A stretch of DNA of 64,000 bases, taken from assembly GCF_010500835.1 (NCBI RefSeq), contig NZ_JAAAMJ010000001.1, forward strand, positions 806,001-870,000. Direction: 5' to 3'. The notes under the pieces are model-generated. The model made no database searches, was not told where the DNA came from, and saw only the letters and a program-made list of their open reading frames with translations. This document shows positions 43,207 through 53,648 of the stretch, piece after piece (the stretch's first letter is position 1; every line of letters begins with the position of its first letter). This DNA comes from Aurantimonas aggregata (GTDB taxonomy: Bacteria > Pseudomonadota > Alphaproteobacteria > Rhizobiales > Rhizobiaceae). A program made the position numbers and the translations under genes.

Positions 43207-45149
43207 TCGAGTTCGTCGCCCACAATCTCGCGCCGATCATGTTCGGCTCGCTGATCATCTTCCTGCTGCTCGGCTACCCGGTGGCGTTCTCGCTGGCCGC
43301 CAACGGTCTGTTGTTCTTCATCATCGGAGTCGAGCTGGCGCCGCTGTCGAACGACATCAACCTGTTCTGGCCGCTGCTCGGCGCGCTGCCCGACCGCTTC
43401 TTCGGCGGCGTCATGTCGAACGACACGCTGCTGGCGATCCCGTTCTTCACCTTCATGGGACTGATCCTCGAGCGCTCCGGCATGGCCGAGGACCTGCTCG
43501 ACACGATCGGCCAGCTGTTCGGCCCGCTGCGCGGCGGCCTTGCCTATGCTGTCATCTTCGTCGGCGCGCTGCTGGCTGCCACGACCGGCGTCGTCGCTGC
43601 CTCGGTCATCGCCATGGGCCTGATCTCGCTGCCGATCATGCTGCGCTACGGCTACGACCGCCGGCTGGCCAGCGGCGTCATCGTCGCGTCCGGGACGCTC
43701 GCGCAGATCATCCCGCCCTCGCTGGTGCTGATCGTCCTCGCCGACCAGCTCGGCCGCTCGGTCGGCGACATGTATTCGGGCGCCCTCGTCCCGGCGCTGG
43801 TCCTGACCGGCCTCTATGTCGGCTACGTCTTCCTCGTCACCATGTTCAATCCGAATGCCGCGCCGGCCCTGCCCAAGGAAGCACGCACCCTTGGCCATGG
43901 CGTCACCTCGCTGATCTTCGCCGCCGCCGGCGCCGTCGTCCTGGCGTATCTGGCGACGACCTTACTTGACGGGCAGGTCGAGCAAGGGGCGGCGATCTGG
44001 GGCGCCACGATCGCCATCCTCGCGGTCTATTTCGTCGCCGTCCTCAACAAGGCGCTGAAGCTGCCGCTGCTGTCCTACCTGACGCAGCAGGTGATCATCG
44101 TCCTGATCCCGCCGCTGGCGCTGATCTTCCTCGTCCTCGGCACGATTTTCCTCGGCATCGCGACGCCGACGGAAGGTGGCGCGATGGGCGCCGTCGGCGC
44201 GCTGGCCCTCGCCTTCGGCAAGCGCAAGCTGAACCTCTCGCTGATGACCCAGGCGATGGAGTCGACGACCAAGCTGTCGGCCTTCGTCCTGTTCATCCTG
44301 ATCGGCGCCCGGGTGTTCTCGCTAACTTTCTACGGCGTCAACGGCCACATCTGGGTCGAGGAACTGCTGACCTCGGTCCCCGGCGGCCAGACCGGCTTCC
44401 TGATCGTCGTCAACATCCTGGTCTTCTTCCTGGCGTTCTTCCTCGATTTCTTCGAGCTCGCCTTCATCATCGTGCCGCTGCTGGCACCGGCGGCGGATAG
44501 CCTCGGCATCGACCTGATCTTCTTCGGGGTGCTGCTCGGCCTGAACATGCAGACCTCGTTCATGCATCCGCCCTTCGGCTTCGCGCTATTCTACCTGCGC
44601 TCGGTGGCCGCCCGCGTGCCCTATCTCGACCGCATCACCGGCAAGCGGATGGAGCCTGTCACGACCGGGCAGATCTACCGCGGCGCCGTGCCGTTCGTGT
44701 GCATCCAGCTGGTCATGGTGGGTCTGACGATCCTCTTCCCGCAGATGGTCATGCGCTACAAATCCGAGGCGCCCGTACTGGACCCGTCGGCGATCCAGTT
44801 GCAGATCCCCAACTTCGGCGGCGAGGGCGGCCTGCCGCCGCTGGGTGGGGCTTCGGGCGTCGGTTCGCCACAGAACAACCCGCTGGGGCTGCCGCCGCTC
44901 GGCATGCCGCCCGTGGGCGCTCCGGCAGGCGGCGCGCAGGCGCCCGCAGCCGGTGGCGCATCACAGCAGGCGCCGGCAGCCGCCCCGTCGATGGGCCTGC
45001 CGCCTCTGGACTTCGGCAATGCCCCGGGCGAAGCAGCGCCGGCGCCCGTCGCGCCGCCGGCTTCCCAGCAACCGTCCTCGCCGACGCCGCCGGCATCGGC
45101 CGGGCAGAGTGCGCCGATCGACCTGTCGCAGCCGCCGAGCTTCCAGTAA
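43203..45149 (+). CDS. dctM: TRAP transporter large permease DctM, long C-tail
   Basis: Sodium-coupled permease subunit (648 aa). About 500 residues form the usual 12-13 helix DctM core, with PTEGGAMGAVGALALA, GVVAASVIAMGLISLP and SGTLAQIIPPSLVLI among the recognisable half-site loops. After the last helix (about residue 520) it has an unusual 120-residue tail rich in Pro, Gly, Ala and Gln with repeated LPPLG-type units (GGLPPLGGASG, PLGLPPLGMPPVG, MGLPPLDFG). The tail is predicted disordered and is not needed in typical DctM. The overlap with dctQ (ATGA) confirms the operon. Confidence 0.92.
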   Translation: MIEFVAHNLAPIMFGSLIIFLLLGYPVAFSLAANGLLFFIIGVELAPLSNDINLFWPLLGALPDRFFGGVMSNDTLLAIPFFTFMGLILERSGMAEDLLDTIGQLFGPLRGGLAYAVIFVGALLAATTGVVAASVIAMGLISLPIMLRYGYDRRLASGVIVASGTLAQIIPPSLVLIVLADQLGRSVGDMYSGALVPALVLTGLYVGYVFLVTMFNPNAAPALPKEARTLGHGVTSLIFAAAGAVVLAYLATTLLDGQVEQGAAIWGATIAILAVYFVAVLNKALKLPLLSYLTQQVIIVLIPPLALIFLVLGTIFLGIATPTEGGAMGAVGALALAFGKRKLNLSLMTQAMESTTKLSAFVLFILIGARVFSLTFYGVNGHIWVEELLTSVPGGQTGFLIVVNILVFFLAFFLDFFELAFIIVPLLAPAADSLGIDLIFFGVLLGLNMQTSFMHPPFGFALFYLRSVAARVPYLDRITGKRMEPVTTGQIYRGAVPFVCIQLVMVGLTILFPQMVMRYKSEAPVLDPSAIQLQIPNFGGEGGLPPLGGASGVGSPQNNPLGLPPLGMPPVGAPAGGAQAPAAGGASQQAPAAAPSMGLPPLDFGNAPGEAAPAPVAPPASQQPSSPTPPASAGQSAPIDLSQPPSFQ

Positions 45150-45201
45150 GAGCAAATCGCCGGTGGCCTCAGGGCCGCCGGCCCGATCGGCCGAGACCTC
45201 G

Positions 45202-45906
45202 TCAGGCGGCCTGGCGCTGCGCCTCGAACCGGCGCACCGGCGGCGACTCGACGGCGGCGCCCAGAATGCCGACGGCCTGGGCGAAGCGCGCCGCTTCCAC
45301 CCGTGCGCGCTCCAGTCCGGCAGCCGCGACGTCATCCAGCGTGAAGATCGTCCCGCCAAGGGCAAACGGCGCCGCATGCGCCGCGCATTGCGACAACCCG
45401 ATCGGCAGGCGCGGCGTACCGCTGGTGCCGATGATCGCCTCGATGCTCCGGGCAACACCGCTGCCGATCACGGTGATGGCGCTGGCGACGAAGCAGCGGT
45501 CGCCGGCCTTCCGGTCGCGCCGCGCATCGGCAGCCAGCATCTGGTCGGTGACCAGCGCCGAATAGGCCGAGATCGGCGAGAACCGCACCGGGATCAGCGC
45601 GCGGTCGGCAAGGCCCGCCGCGGCGCGAACGGTCGCCTCGTCCTCGCCCGCGTCGATGATGGCGACCGCGCCGCTCCGGCGCGCCTGGCGAAGCGCTCGT
45701 TCGATGGCGGCAATGTCGGCGGCCTGCTCGTAGGAGAGATGGGCCGGATGCGCGGCTTTGGCGGCCCACCCCGCGAGTTCCCCCTGCCCCGCCGCATCGA
45801 TCAGCACCACCGGAATGTCGGCGGCTGCGGCAACGCTTGCCAGTGTCAGCGCGACGGTGGCGCTGCCGGAAGCCTTGAGGGATCCCACGGAGATAACGGA
45901 GAGCAT
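45202..45906 (-). CDS. Degenerate ParA/MinD-like protein
   Basis: 234-aa protein with the general look of a ParA/MinD ATPase: a hydrophobic first strand (MLSVISVGSLKASGSATVAL), a second strand PVVLIDAAGQGELAGWA, VAIIDAGEDEATVRAAAGLADRALIPVRF in mid-chain and a C-terminal helical stretch. The P-loop is defective, however. Where KGGxGKT/S is expected it reads GSLKASGSAT, so the catalytic Lys is missing and ATP hydrolysis is doubtful. It is encoded alone between the TRAP membrane genes and their binding proteins. A full CtrA site is about 150 bp upstream. Possibly a non-enzymatic partner of a cell-cycle or pole-localisation ATPase. Confidence 0.6.
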   Translation of the reverse strand: MLSVISVGSLKASGSATVALTLASVAAAADIPVVLIDAAGQGELAGWAAKAAHPAHLSYEQAADIAAIERALRQARRSGAVAIIDAGEDEATVRAAAGLADRALIPVRFSPISAYSALVTDQMLAADARRDRKAGDRCFVASAITVIGSGVARSIEAIIGTSGTPRLPIGLSQCAAHAAPFALGGTIFTLDDVAAAGLERARVEAARFAQAVGILGAAVESPPVRRFEAQRQAA

Positions 45907-46050
45907 GATCGACCTCGTCGAAGGGCATCGCGCCGGGTGAATGCTGCGGGGCGGTTCTGCCGCCCGACCGGGCGCTGCCGGGACGAGTGCTGCCGCGACG
46001 GCGCAGGATCCCTTCCATCGTCCGATCCGTAAAACTCTCCGCCCTTATGG

Positions 46051-46065
46051 TTAACCGAAGCTTAA
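46051..46065. promoter_or_regulatory. CtrA full binding site TTAA-N7-TTAA
   Basis: TTAACCGAAGCTTAACC contains two TTAACC repeats in the exact TTAA-N7-TTAA spacing of the alphaproteobacterial cell-cycle regulator CtrA (TTAA at 46051-46054 and 46062-46065). It lies in the 247-bp gap upstream of the ParA-like gene, whose start is at 45906. Confidence 0.6.
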
Positions 46066-46095
46066 CCGGACACGCGCGACGGCATTGCCGCAACG

Positions 46096-46128
46096 AAAAG
46101 GCCCGGAGCGTTTCCGCCCCGGGCCCTT
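46096..46128 (-). terminator. Intrinsic terminator of first TakP-like gene
   Basis: Minus-strand GGCCCGG ... CCGGGCC stem (46119-46125 with 46100-46106), interior partly paired, followed by TTTTCG. It is 26 bp after the stop of the binding-protein gene at 46154. Confidence 0.75.
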
Positions 46129-46153
46129 CATCATCTCGACGCTGCAGGCGATG

Positions 46154-48714
<2,561 letters not shown>

Positions 48715-48787
48715 TCAGGCGCTTCCGAAACGCAAGCGGGGGTTTCGCGCCCGCCTCCCAGCTTTTGCCGGACGTGCTGCGGCCATG

Positions 48788-48818
48788 AAAAAGGCGGCGG
48801 CCCCGAAGGACCGCCGCC
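48788..48818 (-). terminator. Intrinsic terminator of DUF3618 operon
   Basis: Minus-strand GGCGGCGG ... CCGCCGCC, 8-bp perfect stem with a 10-base loop, followed by TTTTTC, 27 bp after the stop at 48846. Confidence 0.85.
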
Positions 48819-48845
48819 TGATTTTCATCGGACCTCAAAGAAGGA

Positions 48846-49940
48846 TCAGGTCAGATCCTGCTTCTTGGCGTCGTCCTTGGCCGCCTCGCCCGCCGCGCGG
48901 GCAACGCTGCCTGCCTTCTCGGCAAGCGTCTCGCCCGACTTGGTATCGGGCTTCAGGCCCTTGGCGTCCGCTTCCTCGCTGGCTGCCTCATAGGCCGCGC
49001 CAGCAACATGTTCCGCGCGGTGCAGCGTGTCGCGGCCATAGGCCACGGCATCGTCACGCACCTTGTCGCGCATGCCGCCGACCAGTTCGTCCTCACGACG
49101 GGTCGCCGGCAGTGCGGCGCCGATCGCAGCACCGATCGCCAGTGCCAGGGCACCGAAGACCAGCGGCTCGTCGTGCATCGCATCGATCACCGTGCGCTGC
49201 GCGCGACGGCCGGTGCGATAGGCGCCCTGGCCGGCGTGACGGGCGCCTTCCCATGCCGCGCTGCCCGCATGACGGGCGGCGTCGGTGGCGTCGTGGGACG
49301 CACGGCGCATGGCGTCCGTCGCCGAACCGGCGGCGTCGCTTGCAGCACCGCCGGCACGGCTTGCCGCGTCTCCGACGGACGACGCAACGTTCGACGCGCC
49401 GCTTTTCACGGAGCCGGCGGCGCTACCGACGGCGCCGGAAGCGCTCGAAGCGCCCGACTTGATGGTGCCGCCGACGGAGCCGTGGCTGCCGCCCGAGACA
49501 TTCGTCGTGGATCCGGTGGCGACGCCGCCGACCGGGGGCGTCCCGCCCTGCGGATAGGCCGGCATCGGACGACCACCACGCGGCATGGCGCCAGCGTCTG
49601 CCGACCCAGCAGGGAACGCGCCCTCGAAATCGTCGTACTCGCGATCATCGCGCCAGTCGCCGTAGCGGCTGGCGAGACGATGGCTTTCCGAGCGCACTCC
49701 GTCGCCGAGGAAGAGCCATGCGAGGCCCGCGCCGACCAGGCCGAGCGCCAGCGGATTGTCGCGAACCTGCCGGCCGAAATTGTTCATGGCGTCGGCGCCC
49801 TGGCCTTCGCGAACATAGCCGGAGAGTTCGTCGACGATCTGCCCGACCGACAGGCGACCGCGCAATTCGTCGAGGGTGGAGTCGAGCTTGGACCGATGCG
49901 TTTCGGCCTCTTTCTCGAGGCGGGTTGTGTTGTCGCTCAT
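48846..49940 (-). CDS. DUF3618-domain envelope stress protein
   Basis: 364-aa protein. The N-terminal 60 residues match DUF3618 (KEAETHRSKLDSTLDELRGRLS), a family found in predicted envelope or stress proteins. A hydrophobic segment follows (PLALGLVGAGLAWLFLGDG). The long middle is Gly/Ser/Ala-rich low complexity (about 115-230). A second hydrophobic stretch LVFGALALAIGAAIGAALP precedes a Lys/Ala/Asp-rich tail resembling LEA-type hydrophilic repeats. Last gene of a four-gene unit; its ATG overlaps the YqjE stop by four bases. Confidence 0.75.
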   Translation of the reverse strand: MSDNTTRLEKEAETHRSKLDSTLDELRGRLSVGQIVDELSGYVREGQGADAMNNFGRQVRDNPLALGLVGAGLAWLFLGDGVRSESHRLASRYGDWRDDREYDDFEGAFPAGSADAGAMPRGGRPMPAYPQGGTPPVGGVATGSTTNVSGGSHGSVGGTIKSGASSASGAVGSAAGSVKSGASNVASSVGDAASRAGGAASDAAGSATDAMRRASHDATDAARHAGSAAWEGARHAGQGAYRTGRRAQRTVIDAMHDEPLVFGALALAIGAAIGAALPATRREDELVGGMRDKVRDDAVAYGRDTLHRAEHVAGAAYEAASEEADAKGLKPDTKSGETLAEKAGSVARAAGEAAKDDAKKQDLT

Positions 49941-50332
49941 CGGATCTGCTCCTTCACGAGCTGGCCGTCCTTGTTCAACTGGTTGGTCGAACGGTCTGGC
50001 ATGAGGTTGCTGGGGGCGAGGTCGCGGCGTCCCTTGGCGAGAAGCGCCATGCCGATGGCGGCAATCACGACCCCGACGAGGAGTGCGGCCCAGGCGTCGC
50101 CGATGACGTTGCCGAGCGCGACGATCAGGGCCTGCGCAAGGACGAAGAGAGCGACGAGCAAGCAGATGGCGCCGGCGGCAAGCGAGCCGCCACCCATCTC
50201 GACTTGCCGCACCTTGTCGGAGATCTCGGCCCGCACGAGGCGGCTTTCGGTCCGTACAAGTTCACCGGTCTCGCGGATCAGGTCCGTGATCAGGTCGGTG
50301 ACTGAGCGGGATTCGCGTGGTTCAACGGACAT
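49937..50332 (-). CDS. YqjE/holin-fold (DUF1469) membrane protein
   Basis: 131-aa protein of the phage-holin superfamily III/YqjE group. N-terminal amphipathic helix (LITDLIRETGELVRTESRLVR), then two membrane helices at about residues 50-73 and 80-102. Such genes usually accompany DUF3618 or YqjD-like stress proteins, as here. It overlaps both neighbours (11 bp with the gene before, 4 bp after). Confidence 0.82.
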   Translation of the reverse strand: MSVEPRESRSVTDLITDLIRETGELVRTESRLVRAEISDKVRQVEMGGGSLAAGAICLLVALFVLAQALIVALGNVIGDAWAALLVGVVIAAIGMALLAKGRRDLAPSNLMPDRSTNQLNKDGQLVKEQIR

Positions 50333-51107
50333 TGCTGCCTCCGGGGGTCTTGGGGGTCATGCCGGGGGTCGACGTCGCGCCGGATGCGGGCGTCGCCGCA
50401 CGGGGCTTGCCGGTCACCGGATCGTTGCCGCCCGAGAAACTGGTCGTCGTCGGCTTGGACGCCGAACCGACGGCCGGATCCTGGTGACGCTGCTTGCCCG
50501 TCACCGGGTCGATACCGACGGGATGGGCGCCCTCGACAGGGCGCGGCTGATCGCCATAAGTCGGCGCGTAGCCTTTGGCGCCTGCCGCCGAACCCGGCCG
50601 ACCCGCCTGCGACGAATAATCATCGCCGTAATCCTGCGCGGTATGCTCGCCAGATGCACGGGCGAAGCGACCAAGCGCAACACCGGCAAGAGCGGCACCG
50701 ACGAGGAACGTTGTTGGTCGACGACGGGCAAAGCCCGCAACCGAACGCGTCAGGTCCTCGATGCTGTGACCATGGATGCTACGCGAAGCGTCCTCGAGGC
50801 CGCCTGCGACCTCGCGAACCAGCTTCGATGCCATCGACTGGTCGCGGTCGCCCAATTCGTCGGACGCCTTGCGAACGGCCGCGGCGAAATCGTCGAGGCC
50901 ACCGGCTACGGTTTCCTTGCCGGTCTCGGCTTCGTCGTAAGCACGCTCTTTCGCCTTGCCGGCAAAATCGCCGGCCTGCTGCCGGACGGTCTCGCCCAGC
51001 TTGCGGGCTTCCTCACGGGCAGCGCCCGCTTCCTGGCCGGCGCGATCACGCGCCTTGTCCATATCTTCGCGCGCCCGGTCGGGCGCTGCTTTATTGATGT
51101 CTGACAT
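50322..51107 (-). CDS. Low-complexity stress-associated membrane protein
   Basis: 261-aa protein. The first 90 residues are strongly charged helices with LEA/apolipoprotein-like spacing (ARDRAGQEAGAAREEARKLG), then a short hydrophobic stretch (TTFLVGAALAGVALGRFA, about 138-155). A disordered Gly/Pro/Thr-rich tail carries two DPVTGK repeats. Comparable proteins are annotated as nutrient-deprivation-induced. Function unknown; the operon context points to envelope protection under stress. Confidence 0.7.
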   Translation of the reverse strand: MSDINKAAPDRAREDMDKARDRAGQEAGAAREEARKLGETVRQQAGDFAGKAKERAYDEAETGKETVAGGLDDFAAAVRKASDELGDRDQSMASKLVREVAGGLEDASRSIHGHSIEDLTRSVAGFARRRPTTFLVGAALAGVALGRFARASGEHTAQDYGDDYSSQAGRPGSAAGAKGYAPTYGDQPRPVEGAHPVGIDPVTGKQRHQDPAVGSASKPTTTSFSGGNDPVTGKPRAATPASGATSTPGMTPKTPGGSNVR

Positions 51108-51118
51108 TGTCGGTCTCC

Positions 51119-51193
51119 TCAGCTGAGTCCCAGGAGTGAAAGGACGGCGAGGACCACGACGATCAGGCCGATGAGATAGATGATACTGTTCAT
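51119..51193 (-). CDS. 24-aa hydrophobic membrane micro-protein
   Basis: Very short ORF beginning MNSIIYLIGLIVVVLAVLSL, essentially one membrane helix with no charged residues. GGAAGT lies four bases before ATG 51193. It is 11 bp upstream of the 50322 gene and heads the stress-envelope operon. Peptides of this size and type recur in front of such genes in Rhizobiales as small hydrophobic proteins. A real product is likely but untested. Confidence 0.6.
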   Translation of the reverse strand: MNSIIYLIGLIVVVLAVLSLLGLS

Positions 51194-51435
51194 GTTACTT
51201 CCTGCCTCGTGTCGCGCTGGGACAGACGGACACGCGATAATTTCGCCGCTCCGGCTCGTCCGGCTCAAAATACCAATCACCGAACGGTGAGATGGTTCCG
51301 CACCGTTGGCCGGCTATCGGCAGGTATTACAGCGCAAAACAGGCCGAAAATTACTGTCCAGCACCTCGGCCGGTGGCGTCGACAAGATGACCGGGCGCGC
51401 TTATCTGGCGATCACAGCAATCGCGAAAGCCAGCT

Positions 51436-52206
51436 ATGTCCCTCCCTATCCTCGTCGCCGTGCCCGCCGATGTCCGGGCGTTCGAGAATTATCGCTGGCA
51501 CGCCACCCCGGACACCTACCTGAAGGCGCTGACACGGGTGGCCGGTGCCATCCCGGTCATCGTGCCGGCACTGGCCGACGAGTTTGACGTCGCGGCGCTG
51601 CTCTCGCGCGTCGACGGGCTGATGATGACCGGATCGGCGTCGAACGTTCATCCGGATCGCTATGGTGTCGAGCCATCGACGGCACACGAGCCATTCGATC
51701 CGGCGCGCGACCGGCTCACCGAGGCACTGATCCACGGTGCCATCGAGATCGACCTGCCGCTTCTTTGCATCTGTCGCGGCCACCAGGAACTGAACGTCGC
51801 GCTGGGCGGCACGCTGGCGACCGAGATCCAGGACAGTGAAGGTCGCATGGATCACCGGGCGATCAAGCATGAGGAGCAGCGGGAGCGCTTCGCTGTCCGG
51901 CATCCGGTCAGCGTCGCGGCAGGCGGTGCGCTGGCGGCGATCGTCGGCGACGACGAGATCCGGGTGAACTCGCTGCACCGCCAGGCGATCGACCGGCTGG
52001 CGCCGGGGCTCGCCGTGGAGGCGACGGCCGAAGACGGCACGATCGAAGCCGTGTCTGTGGAGGGCGCGAAGGGTTTTGCCCTCGGCGTGCAATGGCATCC
52101 GGAATACTGGGCAGAGAGCGACGCGGCCTCCGCAGCCATCTTCCACGCCTTTGCCGCGGCATGCCGGGCCTATGCATCGGCGCGTGCGGATGCGCCTCGT
52201 GGCTGA
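51436..52206 (+). CDS. Class I glutamine amidotransferase, PuuD-like
   Basis: Peptidase C26/gamma-glutamyl-gamma-aminobutyrate hydrolase family, 256 aa. The triad is visible: nucleophile Cys in LLCICRGHQELNVALGG and His-Glu in GVQWHPEYWAE. PuuD hydrolyses gamma-Glu-GABA in putrescine breakdown, but no other puu genes adjoin; the ornithine decarboxylase at 56396 shows only a general polyamine theme. Divergent from the stress-envelope operon. Overlaps the next gene by 17 bp. Confidence 0.87.
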   Translation: MSLPILVAVPADVRAFENYRWHATPDTYLKALTRVAGAIPVIVPALADEFDVAALLSRVDGLMMTGSASNVHPDRYGVEPSTAHEPFDPARDRLTEALIHGAIEIDLPLLCICRGHQELNVALGGTLATEIQDSEGRMDHRAIKHEEQRERFAVRHPVSVAAGGALAAIVGDDEIRVNSLHRQAIDRLAPGLAVEATAEDGTIEAVSVEGAKGFALGVQWHPEYWAESDAASAAIFHAFAAACRAYASARADAPRG

Positions 52207-52555
52207 CCTTACCGTCTGGTTCGACGGCGCCTGTCCGCTTTGCCGACGGGAGATCGCCTTCATGCGCCGGCTGGATCGCCGCCGCGCCATCACCTTCGTC
52301 GACGTTGCCGACGGCGAGGCCGCCTGCCCGATCGACCGAGGCGAATTGCTGGCGCGGTTTCACGCCGCCGAGAATGGCGATCTGCTATCGGGCGCCGCGG
52401 CGTTCGCCGCCATGTGGCGGGCGATCCCCAGCCTGAGGCCACTCGGGCTTGCCGCAAGGAATCCGCTGGTGCTCCGGTGGCTCGAACGGTCCTACCTGCT
52501 GTTCCTGAAGGGGCGACCCCGCGTGCAGCGGCTGCTGTCGCGGATTGGCCGGTAG
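52190..52555 (+). CDS. DCC-family thiol-disulfide oxidoreductase-like protein
   Basis: 121-aa protein of the DCC (DUF393) family, thioredoxin-like fold. The signature is WFDGACPLCRREIAFMRR with a CxxC redox motif near residue 15. Hydrophobic C-terminal segment RNPLVLRWLERSYLLFLKG. Start ATG 52190 lies inside the end of the upstream gene; GTG 52199 is an alternative. Converges on the NicO gene with 4 bp between stops. Confidence 0.82.
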   Translation: MRLVADLTVWFDGACPLCRREIAFMRRLDRRRAITFVDVADGEAACPIDRGELLARFHAAENGDLLSGAAAFAAMWRAIPSLRPLGLAARNPLVLRWLERSYLLFLKGRPRVQRLLSRIGR

Positions 52556-52559
52556 CCGG

Positions 52560-53648
52560 TCAAACCGTCTGCAGGGCCCCGCCGAGAAGCAGCAGGCCGA
52601 GGATCAGCAGGAGCAGCGCACCGGCGATTTCCACAACCGTCGTCACCGTGCGGTAGCGCGACCCGCCAAGCTGCAGCGCAAACCCCTTGGCAAACACGGC
52701 TATGGCCGCAATGACGGAGACGGTGATCGCCGTCCCGAGCGCCATGGCGAGAACCGACAGGATGCCGCCGAGATAGAGGCCGTTCACCAGCGCGAAGGTG
52801 AGGACGACGATCGCCCCGGAACATGGCCGCAGGCCGACCGCGAACACGGCCGAGACGGCGGAGCCGAAGGTGACCTTTTCCGAGAGCGTTTTCGGGTCGG
52901 GCATGTGGCTGCGCCCGCAACCGCAATCATCCTCGGAATCGGTGCAGATCTCGGCGGCGAACGCGCCCGATGCCGGTCGCATCAGCCTGGTCCCGCCGGA
53001 TGCCTCGTTCCGCTCCGGGGCCGCGAAGGCGAGCGCGCCCATTGCGCCGCCCTCGCGGTACCCGCCGGCAGGCGCAAAAGACAGCGAGCCGCCCCGTTTG
53101 CGCCAGTCGCCGGCGAGGGCTGCGAGCTTGCGGACCAGTAGCCAGGCCCCGAATCCGGCGACGAGGGCGTAGGAGACGAGTTCCAGAAAGTCTGTCGCAT
53201 CGGTCATCGAGACCGCCGTGCCGCGCAGGATGAACCAGCCGGTACCGACGATGACGAGCGCCGAGACGGCCTGCAGCAGCGACGATACGAAGGAGAGCAT
53301 GATGCCGCGCCGCAGTTCCACCTCGTTGGCCAACACATAGGCGGAAATCACCGCCTTGCCGTGTCCGGGCCCGGCGGCGTGGAAAACGCCGTAGGCAAAG
53401 GACAGGCCGATCAGGAACGGCAGCGCCAGCCCGTCGTCCTTGAGATCGATCAGCGCGCCGCGCAACGCCGTGAAGAACTCGCGCTGATAGACCGCGATCT
53501 GGGTGAACAGCCCGCCCAGCAACCCGCCGGATGGCTGCGCCGTGACCTCGGCGCTGCCGATGCCGAGCGACGAGCGCGCCAGCGCCGGTCCGGCCGCCGC
53601 GAGCGCTACCGCCAACAGGGCGAACAGGATCAGCTGGCGGGGCCGCAT
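52560..53648 (-). CDS. NicO/RcnA-family nickel-cobalt transporter
   Basis: Membrane transporter of 362 aa. N-terminal signal or helix, then core motifs FHAAGPGHGKAVISAYVLA and VGLRPCSGAIVVLTFALVNG that define the family. Seven or so helices. A large central loop (about 195-250) contains clustered Cys/His (CTDSEDDCGCGRSHMP), a likely metal-sensing or binding part. It overlaps the DUF1007 gene, which always pairs with it. Direction (import or efflux) and metal are not settled by sequence. Confidence 0.87.
   Translation of the reverse strand: MRPRQLILFALLAVALAAAGPALARSSLGIGSAEVTAQPSGGLLGGLFTQIAVYQREFFTALRGALIDLKDDGLALPFLIGLSFAYGVFHAAGPGHGKAVISAYVLANEVELRRGIMLSFVSSLLQAVSALVIVGTGWFILRGTAVSMTDATDFLELVSYALVAGFGAWLLVRKLAALAGDWRKRGGSLSFAPAGGYREGGAMGALAFAAPERNEASGGTRLMRPASGAFAAEICTDSEDDCGCGRSHMPDPKTLSEKVTFGSAVSAVFAVGLRPCSGAIVVLTFALVNGLYLGGILSVLAMALGTAITVSVIAAIAVFAKGFALQLGGSRYRTVTTVVEIAGALLLLILGLLLLGGALQTV

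Noticed and set aside
51275-51299. A GGAAC-N16-GATT match on the minus strand upstream of the stress-envelope operon
   Set aside because: The -10 half differs from CGTT at two positions, and the same weak pattern occurs by chance elsewhere (about 20570), so I do not call it an EcfG promoter.
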